Positions 1 through 6,290 are shown, counted from the stretch's first letter. The stretch is 9,804 nt of DNA from Acidobacteria bacterium UBA7540 (GCA_002478145.1 DLMI01000144.1:1-9804); one strand, 5' to 3'. The notes: generated by a model from the sequence alone, not told the origin. Translations and numbers: made by a program.

Positions 1-120
1 GAGATTGGCCGGTTATGTCGGCATATCGGACAAGTGCAAAGTCGGACCCAATCTGTCCAGGGAGCGCCTAGCGGGGCCGTGGCGCGTCTAGGTCGGGCGA
101 GACCTGCTCGGGAGCCTTAA

Positions 121-469
121 TTTAACCCGAATTCGTAAGTTGAACCAGGTTTCTGGTTTCACGGAATGGAAAAACCCCTCACCCGTCCGTCGGCTGACGG
201 GCACGCTCTCCCCGAGGAGAGGGCTGTCATTTCTGGGCGGCGTTGAAGTTATGAAAACCGCCCTCTCGCTTGGGGAGAGGGTGGCCCGCTGCCGGCGTTT
301 TCACCAGCCCGAGCGGGCCGGGTGAGGGGTTAGTTGGGAGGCCCTCGAAGCCCAGAGTGAAGCAATTCTTAGGCGCACTGTCCTGTTCCTGCGCAGCTTT
401 GGTCGAAGCGAGTTTAGTCTAACGGATTGGAGCGGAACAGCGCCCCTCAACTTGCGAATTCGGGTTTAA
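121..469. mobile_element. About 350-bp element with 22-bp terminal inverted repeats (MITE-like)
   Basis: The left end at 122-143 (core AACCCGAATTCG, ending AAGTTGA) is the inverse complement of 447-468 with 20 of 22 positions matching. The interior has no credible gene, so this looks like a non-autonomous inverted-repeat element. A possible 4-bp direct repeat GCCT (114-117 and 471-474) lies near the ends, but it is short and does not abut the repeats exactly, so I do not claim a target duplication. A different palindromic repeat (173-331) is nested inside. Confidence 0.5.
173..331. repeat. Nested palindromic repeat with AACCCCTCACCCG arms
   Basis: The 13-base arm AACCCCTCACCCG at 173-185 is perfectly inverse to CGGGTGAGGGGTT at 319-331. 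Between the arms, two GC-rich segments containing CTCTCCCC and GGGGAGAGGG, at about 205-232 and 263-282, can also pair. The design (outer palindrome plus inner CTCTCCCC-type hairpins) resembles widespread intergenic palindromic repeats in GC-rich bacteria; that likeness is from memory. It lies wholly inside the 121-469 element, so it either inserted later or is carried by it. Confidence 0.5.
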
Positions 470-479
470 CGCCTACACG

Positions 480-584
480 CCCAGCCCCTAGCCCCTCGTC
501 CCCAGCCCCCCGTTCTTGGAATAAAGGGCAGTAGGCAGGTCAATCCAAAATCTAAAATCCAAAATGCCCAGCCCCCAACCCCTG
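480..584. repeat. Composite of degenerate heptamer tracts
   Basis: Three sequence types with a 7-base period lie side by side. At 480-511 the units are CCAGCCC, CTAGCCC, CTCGTCC, CCAGCCC. At 528-538 there is GCAGTAGGCAG. At 542-565 the units are AATCCAA, AATCTAA, AATCCAA. A short C-rich tract follows at 566-584. The same three types recur together at 5191-5317. They resemble the short tandemly repeated heptamers known from cyanobacterial genomes, but no role can be read from the sequence. Confidence 0.65.
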
Positions 585-617
585 TTTTTCCCTGACACCT
601 AAGACCTGTGGCAGCGC

Positions 618-706
618 GGTAGTGGCTCAGTTTGACGATGTAGCGGCGAGTTTACCTCGCCAAATGGCGGCGTAAAGCCGCCTCTACATCAAACTGAGAC
701 ACTGCC
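618..706. mobile_element. 89-bp miniature inverted-repeat element, copy 1
   Basis: The element starts GGTAGTGGCTCAGTTTGA and ends with the near-inverse TCAAACTGAGACACTGCC (one mismatch, one G-T pair over 18). It is flanked exactly by the direct repeat GGCAGCGC at 610-617 and 707-714, the mark of a transposition event with an 8-bp target duplication. The interior can fold into two hairpins, GGCGAG/CTCGCC and GGCGGC/GCCGCC, giving a branched structure. It has no coding capacity, so it would need a transposase supplied in trans. A second copy of the same length and orientation lies at 1964-2052, with 79 of 89 bases identical by my hand alignment. Confidence 0.85.
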
Positions 707-852
707 GGCAGCGCAATTCGTTTGCCTCTGAACGTGTTTCTTGGTAAATTTCCCAGTTTGCTTTGGAGCCGGTGCTTCGTTCGTGCGCAGGTCGCTTCAG
801 GATGGCGCCGAGACTCCGATACATCTGACCATTCAAGGAGTTGAAGCTCGAT

Positions 853-1899
853 ATGGCGAATAATTCTAAAGGCACCATCGGGATTCTTACTGGAGGGGGC
901 GATTGTCCCGGACTCAACCCCGTGATCCGGGCGGTGGTCCGCCGCGCTGGGCAGCTCGGATACAAGGTTTTGGGTGTGAAAGACGGCTGGAGGGGAATGC
1001 TGAAGGCTGACGCGGAGCCGCTTACTTTGGATTCCGTTTCCGGGATTCTGGTGCGCGGCGGTACAATCCTCGGCACCTCGCGCACCAACCCGCTGAAGAA
1101 GGAAGAGGACAAGAAAACTCTGCTCGCCAACCTCAAGACCATGGGAATTGATTACCTCATAGCGGTGGGAGGCGAGGACACTCTGGGCGTCGCCAAGCAA
1201 CTCGTCAATGACAACGTTAAAATCGTCGGCATTCCCAAGACTATCGACAACGACGTGGACGGCACGGACCAGACTTTCGGGTTCGACACGGCTGTCATGA
1301 TCGTTACTGAGGCGATAGACCGCCTCCACACCACGGCGGAATCGCATCACCGCGTGATGGTGGTTGAGGTGATGGGGCGCCATGCAGGATGGATTGCGAT
1401 GATCTCCGGCCTGGCAGGCGGAGCTGATTGCATTCTGATTCCCGAGGAGTCGAAAACGATCGAGGAAATCTGCGAGGTCATCAAACGGCGTCATGCCAGA
1501 GGCAAGAAGTTCTCAATCGTGGTCGCTTCGGAGGGATTCCAGCTCAAGGGCCAAGACGCACTCGTGACCAAAGGCCAGCAACTCGACCAGTTCGGTCACG
1601 TTTTGCTGGGCGGCATCGGCGAGCGCCTGGCTAAGCTCATCGAGAAGCAGACCGGGTTCGAAACGCGCTCCACGGTGCTCGGCCACATCCAGCGCGGCGG
1701 TTCGCCCACAGCTTTTGACCGCGTGCTGGGAACCCGCTACGGACTTAAGGCCGTCGATTTGATCGAGGAAGGCAAGCTTGGCCACATGGTTTGCTTGAAG
1801 GGCAATCAGATCACTTCCATACCCCTGTTGGAAGCGATGACCAAACTGAAGCTTGTGGATCAGGAATGGATTCGTATGGCCGAAATCTTCTCCGGATAG
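853..1899 (+). CDS. pfp: 6-phosphofructokinase, group III, predicted pyrophosphate-dependent
   Basis: This 348-aa enzyme phosphorylates fructose 6-phosphate to fructose 1,6-bisphosphate in the cytosol. The glycine-rich start GGGDCPGLN (14-22), the catalytic TIDND (130-134), MGRHAGW (174-180) and GHIQRGGSP (277-285) are all present. The phosphoryl-donor site reads GGEDT (106-110) and PKTIDND (128-134). ATP-using enzymes such as E. coli PfkA have Gly at the positions equivalent to Asp109 and Lys129 here; Asp plus Lys marks PPi-dependent enzymes such as that of Amycolatopsis methanolica, which work reversibly. The substrate call is therefore family-based inference. I chose ATG 853 over the in-frame TTG at 841 because the AAGGAG at 835-840 abuts that TTG and lies 12 bases before the ATG. 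The gene stands alone between two copies of the 89-bp element. No terminator with a T-run is visible after it. Confidence 0.95.
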   Translation: MANNSKGTIGILTGGGDCPGLNPVIRAVVRRAGQLGYKVLGVKDGWRGMLKADAEPLTLDSVSGILVRGGTILGTSRTNPLKKEEDKKTLLANLKTMGIDYLIAVGGEDTLGVAKQLVNDNVKIVGIPKTIDNDVDGTDQTFGFDTAVMIVTEAIDRLHTTAESHHRVMVVEVMGRHAGWIAMISGLAGGADCILIPEESKTIEEICEVIKRRHARGKKFSIVVASEGFQLKGQDALVTKGQQLDQFGHVLLGGIGERLAKLIEKQTGFETRSTVLGHIQRGGSPTAFDRVLGTRYGLKAVDLIEEGKLGHMVCLKGNQITSIPLLEAMTKLKLVDQEWIRMAEIFSG

Positions 1900-1963
1900 T
1901 CCCTGAGGCCGGCTGTTGGCCTTGGTGAGCTATTACCTGCACGGGGTGGCCCGCTGAACGCCG

Positions 1964-2052
1964 GGTAGTGGGTCAATTTGATGCTGTAGCGGGGAGTTTA
2001 CCTCGCCAAATGGCGGCGTAAAGCCGCCTCTACATCAAATTGACCCAGTACC
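1964..2052. mobile_element. 89-bp miniature inverted-repeat element, copy 2
   Basis: It starts GGTAGTGGGTCAATTTGA and ends TCAAATTGACCCAGTACC, inverse over 17 of 18 positions. It is flanked exactly by the direct repeat GAACGCCG at 1956-1963 and 2053-2060, an 8-bp target duplication different from that of copy 1. Each copy has its own duplication, so the two inserted independently on either side of the phosphofructokinase gene rather than arriving as the ends of one composite transposon. Relative to copy 1, two terminal-stem base pairs changed on both sides with pairing kept. Confidence 0.85.
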
Positions 2053-2211
2053 GAACGCCGCCCCTTCCTTTTTTTCCTTCCATCGTTGTTGGTCCGGGTG
2101 GCTTCTCGACTGGCCCTTGTCAAGCTTCATTGCGAGGACACCGCAAGCATACTTGCCGGAGTAAGGGCACGAAGTTTGGCGAGCCGGTAGTGGCGATTTC
2201 TTACCACGGAA

Positions 2212-2370
2212 GGGAAGGGCGGGGCTTTAGCCCCGCCGTTACGTGACCTTCCTGATTATTCCGGCCTCTCGCGCCCCGCGCAGTCCCGCAGGCGCGGGAC
2301 TGCGCGGGGCGCGAGAAGGACAGAAAACTGGAGCTGGCTTTTTCGGCGGGGCTGAAGCCCCGCCCTTCCG
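2212..2370. repeat. Three-hairpin palindromic element
   Basis: The ends at 2212-2238 and 2344-2370 are inverse complements over 25 of 27 positions, and each end is itself a hairpin (GGCGGGGC, TTTA or TGAA, GCCCCGCC). Between them lies a perfect 23-bp hairpin at 2267-2316. The whole can fold either as one long stem with an inner hairpin or as three separate hairpins. No coding capacity is seen. The gap lies between convergent genes, so a role in stopping transcription is possible, but this architecture also fits a non-autonomous mobile repeat. Confidence 0.6.
2267..2316. repeat. Perfect 23-bp GC-rich hairpin
   Basis: The left arm 2267-2289, starting TCTCGCGCCCCGCG, is perfectly inverse to the right arm 2294-2316, with the four-base loop AGGC at 2290-2293. 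Such a long perfect GC-rich stem would fold strongly in RNA or extrude as a cruciform in DNA. No T-run follows on either strand, so it is not a standard intrinsic terminator. Confidence 0.75.
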
Positions 2371-2411
2371 GCGGCTCGAAGAGAATGGTCTAGCCTGGTG
2401 AGAAATCCGGG

Positions 2412-3143
2412 CTAGCGCTCGACAGGGAGCGAACGTGTGCGGACCCTGCCGCGCAGGAGGGCATTGAGTTCGAGGGAGAATTTGGGCAAGAATGAGAGTG
2501 GAAGGCAGGCCAGTAAAGCGCGAAAAGCCAGCAAGGCTTCTTTGGCGATGAGGTCAAAGTCGTGGAAGTAAAGATCAATCTGGCTCCAGACTTCCGGAGA
2601 CCGGTCGTCCGTCCTTTCGGCGTAGCGGTAGGTATGCCGGAATTCTCCCGTCACGATTTCCGCAGCGCGGCGCAGGAGACGAAGTTGAAGCTGATAGCGG
2701 CGCCGGGAGCTGAAAACCAATTGGTCCAGAAGTTCATGCATCCGCACATAGTCAACCATGGGCCTAGACTTGAAACGATGGGCGTGGATGCTGCGGGGCG
2801 TGACCACTACCCGGGCGTTCGGCAGGTGCTTCGCCAAGGCATCCAAGAGGCCTGCGGCGATCTTCGCCATGCCGTCCCACTCGGCGGCAGAAAGCCGGAT
2901 CATCCGCCAGGCCATGTCGTGGCGGCCAGCGCCCCGCTCTTCAAACGCGTCGTTGAGCGAAATGCCCAGCATGACTGTCCTTGCCTCAACTTCTGGCGCA
3001 AAACCGTCATAGACGGCTTGGCGCTCCGGTCCCAATGGCGCCAGACCTGCCGGCGCGCGCTGAGCCCGCGAATTAACCCATAGCAGACGCCGCAGCAGAA
3101 AACCCACACCGGTGAGAACGAGAATCCCCGCCAACCAACGCAT
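2412..3143 (-). CDS. Uncharacterised membrane-anchored protein, 243 aa
   Basis: I do not recognise this family. Residues 3-23 form one hydrophobic stretch (WLAGILVLTGVGFLL, then RR), which fits a single N-terminal membrane anchor or uncleaved signal. The rest is mainly charged and helix-prone, with Arg-rich segments near 135-155 and a second hydrophobic stretch near 202-220 ending LPLSFLP. No catalytic motif stands out. The open frame extends upstream to 3986, but that part runs antisense through lysS and a repeat element and has no protein-like character; the hydrophobic N-terminus and a promoter immediately upstream support ATG 3143. The preceding bases GGGTAGT give no good ribosome site. 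It is divergent from lysS and convergent with the phosphofructokinase gene, so it is probably transcribed alone. Confidence 0.75.
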   Translation of the reverse strand: MRWLAGILVLTGVGFLLRRLLWVNSRAQRAPAGLAPLGPERQAVYDGFAPEVEARTVMLGISLNDAFEERGAGRHDMAWRMIRLSAAEWDGMAKIAAGLLDALAKHLPNARVVVTPRSIHAHRFKSRPMVDYVRMHELLDQLVFSSRRRYQLQLRLLRRAAEIVTGEFRHTYRYAERTDDRSPEVWSQIDLYFHDFDLIAKEALLAFRALLACLPLSFLPKFSLELNALLRGRVRTRSLPVER

Positions 3144-3150
3144 ACTACCC

Positions 3151-3180
3151 AGTATAGAAAATTGGCAATCGCTAAAGCAA
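3151..3180 (-). promoter_or_regulatory. Candidate sigma70-type promoter of the 243-aa gene
   Basis: Reading the minus strand, TTGCTT (3180-3175) and TATACT (3156-3151) are 18 bases apart. The -10 hexamer ends only 7 bases before ATG 3143, so transcription would begin at or next to the start codon, giving a leaderless message. That agrees with the lack of a clear ribosome site. The hexamers are imperfect and the call is from sequence alone. Confidence 0.45.
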
Positions 3181-3220
3181 GGTTTAGCGGAAGAGTTGAC
3201 GGAGCTGACGGGCAAAAACA

Positions 3221-3479
3221 AATCCGCAGATTGTGCAGATGACGCAGATGAGTGAAGAAAGACGCGACCAGAGGACCTACGCGTCATCGGGGCGGCAACG
3301 GAGGTGCACCGCGAGCCGGGGACGGGGTTTCTAGAGGCGGTATACCAAGAAGCGCTCGCCCGTGAATTCACCTTACGAGGAGTTCCATAGTGAGTGATCC
3401 GCAGAATTAACAGATCGCGCAGACCACCAAGGCCCCGACTGCTGATGGTAATCTGCGTCATCTGCGGAATCTGCGGATT
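3221..3479. repeat. 259-bp element bounded by 29-bp inverted repeats
   Basis: The left end 3221-3249 (AATCCGCAGATT, then GCAGATGACGCAGAT) is the inverse complement of 3451-3479 over 27 of 29 positions. The arms have a period near 9 bases (units like CCGCAGATT, GTGCAGATG, ACGCAGATG), and a degraded unit recurs at about 3397-3422. The interior shows no gene. It sits between the two divergent promoters, beginning about 40 bases upstream of one and ending 21 bases upstream of the other, so neither is broken. AAAAC occurs near both ends (3215-3219, 3480-3484), too short to call a target duplication. Confidence 0.6.
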
Positions 3480-3500
3480 AAAACCAATTCCTTCAATTTC

Positions 3501-3530
3501 TTGACACCCTTTCTGCGGCAACCCTATAAT
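3501..3530 (+). promoter_or_regulatory. Consensus sigma70-type promoter for lysS
   Basis: TTGACA at 3501-3506 and TATAAT at 3525-3530 are both exact consensus hexamers, separated by 18 bases. Transcription would start near 3537, leaving a leader of about 45 bases before the GTG start of lysS. I see no operator-like repeat or riboswitch fold in this short leader. Confidence 0.75.
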
Positions 3531-3581
3531 TGCTGCTTTTATCGGTGATGAAATTCTGCCGTTTGCTGGCGGGTCTCTTCC

Positions 3582-5132
3582 GTGTCCACAACAGAACTTC
3601 GCGATCTCATACTGCAAAGGCGAAAAAAGCTCCAGGCCATCGCCGAGTTGGGTTTCGAGCTCTATCCGCGCCGTTACGACCTTACACACACCATCCCGCA
3701 GATCCTGACCGCCTATGCTTCTTCTTCGTCGGAGCAGTTGAGTGCCCAGAGGGTCTCGGTCAGGGTGCCGGGGCGAGTGATGACCATCCGCCCCCACGGG
3801 AAGGCCGGCTTTGCGCATTTGGCGGCGGGCGGCGAGCGCCTGCAAATCTACGTGCGTGGGGAAGCCGTGGGAGAGCGTGACTTCGAGCTCTTCAAGCTTC
3901 TCGACATCGGTGACATCATTGGCGTCACCGGATACCTGTTTCGCACCAGAACCGGTGAACTGACTATTCACGCCGAGCGCCTGCAATTCCTGGCCAAGGC
4001 ACTCTTGCCCTTACCGGAAAAATGGCACGGCCTCACTGACCTCGAGCTCCGTTACCGACAGCGCTACCTGGATCTCATGGTGAATGAGGAATCCCGGAGG
4101 ATTTTTGAGCGCCGTGGCCGGCTGATTCGCGCTCTGCGGGAATTTCTTGACGGCGAAGGCTACCTGGAGGTGGAAACCCCCATGATGCAGCCGCTGGCAG
4201 GCGGCGCCATGGCACGGCCCTTCATTACCCACCACAACGCTCTGGACCTCAACCTTTACCTTCGCATTGCTCCGGAGCTTTACCTGAAGCGGCTCACCGT
4301 GGGAGGCCTCGACCGCGTTTACGAGATCAACCGGAATTTCCGCAACGAGGGGATTTCTACCCAGCACAATCCTGAGTTTACGATGCTGGAGTTCTACCAG
4401 GCTTACGCCGACTACGGCGATTTGATGGCCTTGACGGAAAGAATGCTGCGGCACGCTGCGCTGGCCGTCCTCGGAACGGTCGATTTCGACTACGGCGGGC
4501 AACATATTTCCTTCGCCGAATTCCAGCGTTTGACGATGAAAGAGGCGGTGGGCAAGTTTTGGCCGGAAGCAGCAGGGAAAGGGCCTTCACAGGAAGATCT
4601 GGTGGAACCTAAGGCGATCTTCAAATGGGTCGAGGCTTTCAACCGCTGGGCTGGCGGCGGCTCCTGCCCGGGGTACGAGCCCCTGGCGTTGCCTGAGGGT
4701 ACGGCCCCGGGTACAGCTCTCGCAGAGCTGTTCGAGCATGTGGCGGAAAGCCACTTGATCCAACCAACCTTCATCATGGATTACCCGCTGGAGGTCTCGC
4801 CGCTTGCCAAGCAGAAACCTGAAGATCCCAATTTCGTTGAGCGGTTTGAGCTTTACATCGCCGGAATGGAAGTGGCCAACGCCTTCAGCGAACTCAACGA
4901 CCCCGCCGAACAACGCGACCGCTTCGAGTATCAACAACTCCTCCGCGAAAAAGGTGACCTGACGGCCCACGCCATTGACGAAGACTATATTCGCGCTCTC
5001 AGTTACGGCCTTCCCCCCACCGGCGGGGAAGGCATCGGTATTGATCGCCTCACTATGCTGCTCACCAATTCCCGATCCATACGGGACGTCATCCTGTTCC
5101 CCCTGATGCGCCCCGAAAAGCCCGTGGCATAG
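3582..5132 (+). CDS. lysS: Lysyl-tRNA synthetase, class II
   Basis: This 516-aa cytosolic enzyme charges tRNA-Lys with lysine using ATP. The N-terminal OB-fold anticodon-binding domain covers about 60-140 (VRVPGRV, then the IYVRG region). The class II core follows: motif 1 near 177-200 (LRE then EVETP), motif 2 with FRNEG (253-257) and HNPEF (262-266), and motif 3 GGEGIGIDR (481-489). The segments LIQPTFI, EVSPLA and FSELNDP are typical of the family. Length is close to E. coli LysS (505 aa). The start must be GTG 3582 or later, because an in-frame TGA lies at 3549-3551; a GGCGGG about 9 bases upstream is the only ribosome-site candidate. A consensus promoter precedes it. The downstream neighbour is convergent, so lysS appears monocistronic. 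Confidence 0.97.
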   Translation: MSTTELRDLILQRRKKLQAIAELGFELYPRRYDLTHTIPQILTAYASSSSEQLSAQRVSVRVPGRVMTIRPHGKAGFAHLAAGGERLQIYVRGEAVGERDFELFKLLDIGDIIGVTGYLFRTRTGELTIHAERLQFLAKALLPLPEKWHGLTDLELRYRQRYLDLMVNEESRRIFERRGRLIRALREFLDGEGYLEVETPMMQPLAGGAMARPFITHHNALDLNLYLRIAPELYLKRLTVGGLDRVYEINRNFRNEGISTQHNPEFTMLEFYQAYADYGDLMALTERMLRHAALAVLGTVDFDYGGQHISFAEFQRLTMKEAVGKFWPEAAGKGPSQEDLVEPKAIFKWVEAFNRWAGGGSCPGYEPLALPEGTAPGTALAELFEHVAESHLIQPTFIMDYPLEVSPLAKQKPEDPNFVERFELYIAGMEVANAFSELNDPAEQRDRFEYQQLLREKGDLTAHAIDEDYIRALSYGLPPTGGEGIGIDRLTMLLTNSRSIRDVILFPLMRPEKPVA

Positions 5133-5190
5133 CCTCGACCAGCGCTCAATTTTCAGAATTCACAATTGTCCCAGCCCGTTTTTTCGGTTG

Positions 5191-5317
5191 GCAGTAAGCA
5201 GTAGGCAGAAGAGCAGGGACTGGGTGCTGGGGACTAGGGGCTGGGGAAAAACAGTAGGCAGTAAGCAGTAGGCAGCACGCAGGGACAATCCAAAATCCAA
5301 AATCTAAAATCCAAAAT
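5191..5317. repeat. Second composite of heptamer tracts, overlapping the kinase 3' end
   Basis: GCAGTAA/GCAGTAG units occur at 5191-5208 and 5251-5275, a CTGGGGA/CTAGGGG tract at 5227-5246, and AATCCAA, AATCCAA, AATCTAA, AATCCAA at 5287-5317. The same three families, partly in the opposite orientation for the G/C-rich tract, form the composite at 480-584. The last tract overlaps the final codons and stop of the PfkB-family kinase. With spaces of only a few bases between tracts, this fills almost the whole gap between the two convergent genes; no separate terminator is visible. Confidence 0.7.
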
Positions 5318-6251
5318 GGTACGCCGGATTCACGTGGCGAGCGCCGCTGGCCATGAGGTTTTCCGCCTCCGCTTGAGTCTTGATTCCCCCTCGTGCGCCC
5401 AGCGCCGTGCAGTTGAGTGCGGCCATGGCGTTCGCAAAGTCCAGAATCCTCTCGATTTCCCATCCCGCCAGCAGTCCGTAAATGAAGCCGCCATGGAAGA
5501 CGTCCCCTGCGCCCGTGGTATCCACGGTTTCGACGACGAATCCCGGTGAATAGTGGAATCGCTGTCCCTGGTAAACCAACGCCCCGTCCCGGCCCAGCGT
5601 CATGCCGGAAGCCTTCATCTTGTACTCGGTGGCCATGTACTCGAGGACTCTGAAGGGGTCAGCCTGGCCGGTCAGCGTGGGAAGGAATTTGGTCGAGGCA
5701 ATCAAGTAATCGATGTAAGGGAAAAGGCTTTCGACCTTCTTGTAAACCGTATCAAGGTCGGCGAGCACGGGGACGTGCGCCCGCCTTGCCCAGCGTGCGG
5801 CCTTCAGGCATGCCTCGACGTCGCACCCGTCCAGGTGCAGAACGCGGCCGGTGGTGATCGCGCCCTCCGTCAACTCTTCCGGGGTAACGGTCAAGCGCGC
5901 ATCGCGGTCCCAGAAAACCGTTCGCTCGCCCGTCGCCTGATCCACCAAGATATGGCCGAATTGATTGGGCGTGTCCGGAACCACGCGCGTGTATCGCACG
6001 TCGACTCCCTCACGTTTCAAGCTTGCAAGCTGAATCTTGCCAGCCTCGTCATCCCCGACCTTGCCGATGTAGCGGGTGCGAAGCCCCAGCCGCTGGCAGG
6101 TGACCAGCGCGGTGGCCACCTGTCCACCCGCGTGCATGGACGAGGATAGCACCCGCTCCTTTCCTCCCAGGGCAGGGAAGTCACGTACGATTAGAACCGT
6201 GTCGGTGGCGTTCAATCCCAGCCCGACAACATCTACCGAGTTTTTGCGCAA
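5304..6251 (-). CDS. PfkB-family carbohydrate kinase
   Basis: This ATP-dependent sugar kinase belongs to the ribokinase/PfkB fold. Counting from TTG 6251 (315 aa), the first family signature is at about 42-69 (GGQVATA, then IGKVGDDEAG) and the second at 244-250, DTTGAGD, whose last Asp is the expected catalytic base; the anion-hole Gly residues are present. The substrate cannot be read from sequence: ribose, fructose or another sugar or nucleoside are all possible. On the minus strand AAGGAGG ends directly at ATG 6257, leaving no spacing, while TTG 6251 lies 6 bases beyond it, so I prefer TTG; ATG 6257 is the alternative and adds two residues. The last two codons and the TAG stop lie inside a heptamer tract. 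Its first 50 codons (numbered from the ATG) are duplicated at 8786-8936, just after the aquaporin gene. Confidence 0.9.
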   Translation of the reverse strand: MRKNSVDVVGLGLNATDTVLIVRDFPALGGKERVLSSSMHAGGQVATALVTCQRLGLRTRYIGKVGDDEAGKIQLASLKREGVDVRYTRVVPDTPNQFGHILVDQATGERTVFWDRDARLTVTPEELTEGAITTGRVLHLDGCDVEACLKAARWARRAHVPVLADLDTVYKKVESLFPYIDYLIASTKFLPTLTGQADPFRVLEYMATEYKMKASGMTLGRDGALVYQGQRFHYSPGFVVETVDTTGAGDVFHGGFIYGLLAGWEIERILDFANAMAALNCTALGARGGIKTQAEAENLMASGARHVNPAYHFGF

Positions 6252-6290
6252 AACCATCCTCCTTCAAGCAGGGAAGGGGAAATACTCTAC
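6107..6290 (-). repeat. 184-bp direct repeat, copy in the intact kinase gene
   Basis: This segment matches 8786-8969 without gaps at 174 of 184 positions by hand alignment (constant offset 2679). It covers the kinase leader with its AAGGAGG site and codons 1-50 counted from ATG 6257. Outside these limits the two loci diverge at once. The pair brackets the FG-GAP gene. Confidence 0.95.

Larger units (their letters stand above)
1..852. other. Gene-free region rich in repeats
   Basis: I see no credible protein or RNA gene before the phosphofructokinase. Bases 1-120 show nothing recognisable beyond a short AGGTC/GACCT hairpin near 90-105. From 121 to 714 the space is filled by the repeat elements listed separately. 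Bases 715-852 should hold the promoter and leader of the phosphofructokinase, but I find no convincing -35/-10 pair. The open frames here are antisense shadows or readings through repeats. Confidence 0.7.
1900..2411. other. Gene-free intergenic region with two structured repeats
   Basis: Two plus-side elements, 1964-2052 and 2212-2370, occupy about half of this gap between the phosphofructokinase gene and the convergent 243-aa gene. The rest shows no gene. AGGCC/GGCCT at 1906-1922 is a 5-bp stem just past the phosphofructokinase stop, but it lacks the T-run of an intrinsic terminator. Any transcription stop between these convergent genes may depend on the large hairpins further in. Confidence 0.6.

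Noticed and set aside
652..1494. 280-codon minus-strand frame
   Set aside because: It is antisense to the well-supported phosphofructokinase gene and to the 89-bp element and shows no recognisable domain.
1906..1922. Terminator after the phosphofructokinase gene
   Set aside because: The AGGCC/GGCCT stem is only 5 bp and is not followed by a T-run.
610..2060. The phosphofructokinase gene as cargo of a composite transposon
   Set aside because: Each 89-bp element has its own matching 8-bp duplication, so the insertions were independent; a composite would share one duplication at its outer ends.
3548..3880. Possible upstream small frame starting at ATG 3548 in the lysS leader
   Set aside because: It continues far into lysS in another frame, has no ribosome site of its own, and the product looks like an out-of-frame reading; a regulatory leader role cannot be shown.
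3144..3986. Upstream 281-codon extension of the 243-aa gene's open frame
   Set aside because: It runs antisense through the first 400 bases of lysS and through the 3221-3479 repeat, with low-complexity residues from the repeat; the hydrophobic N-terminus and promoter point to ATG 3143.
5191..5317. CRISPR-like array
   Set aside because: The units are 7 bases with no unique spacers and no cas genes; they are simple short tandem repeats.
5146..5463. 105-codon minus-strand frame with FWILDFGFWI and LLLTAYC segments
   Set aside because: These residues are simply the translation of the heptamer tracts, and the frame overlaps the kinase.
5553..6149. 198-codon plus-strand frame
   Set aside because: It is antisense to the PfkB-family kinase, whose motifs are unmistakable.
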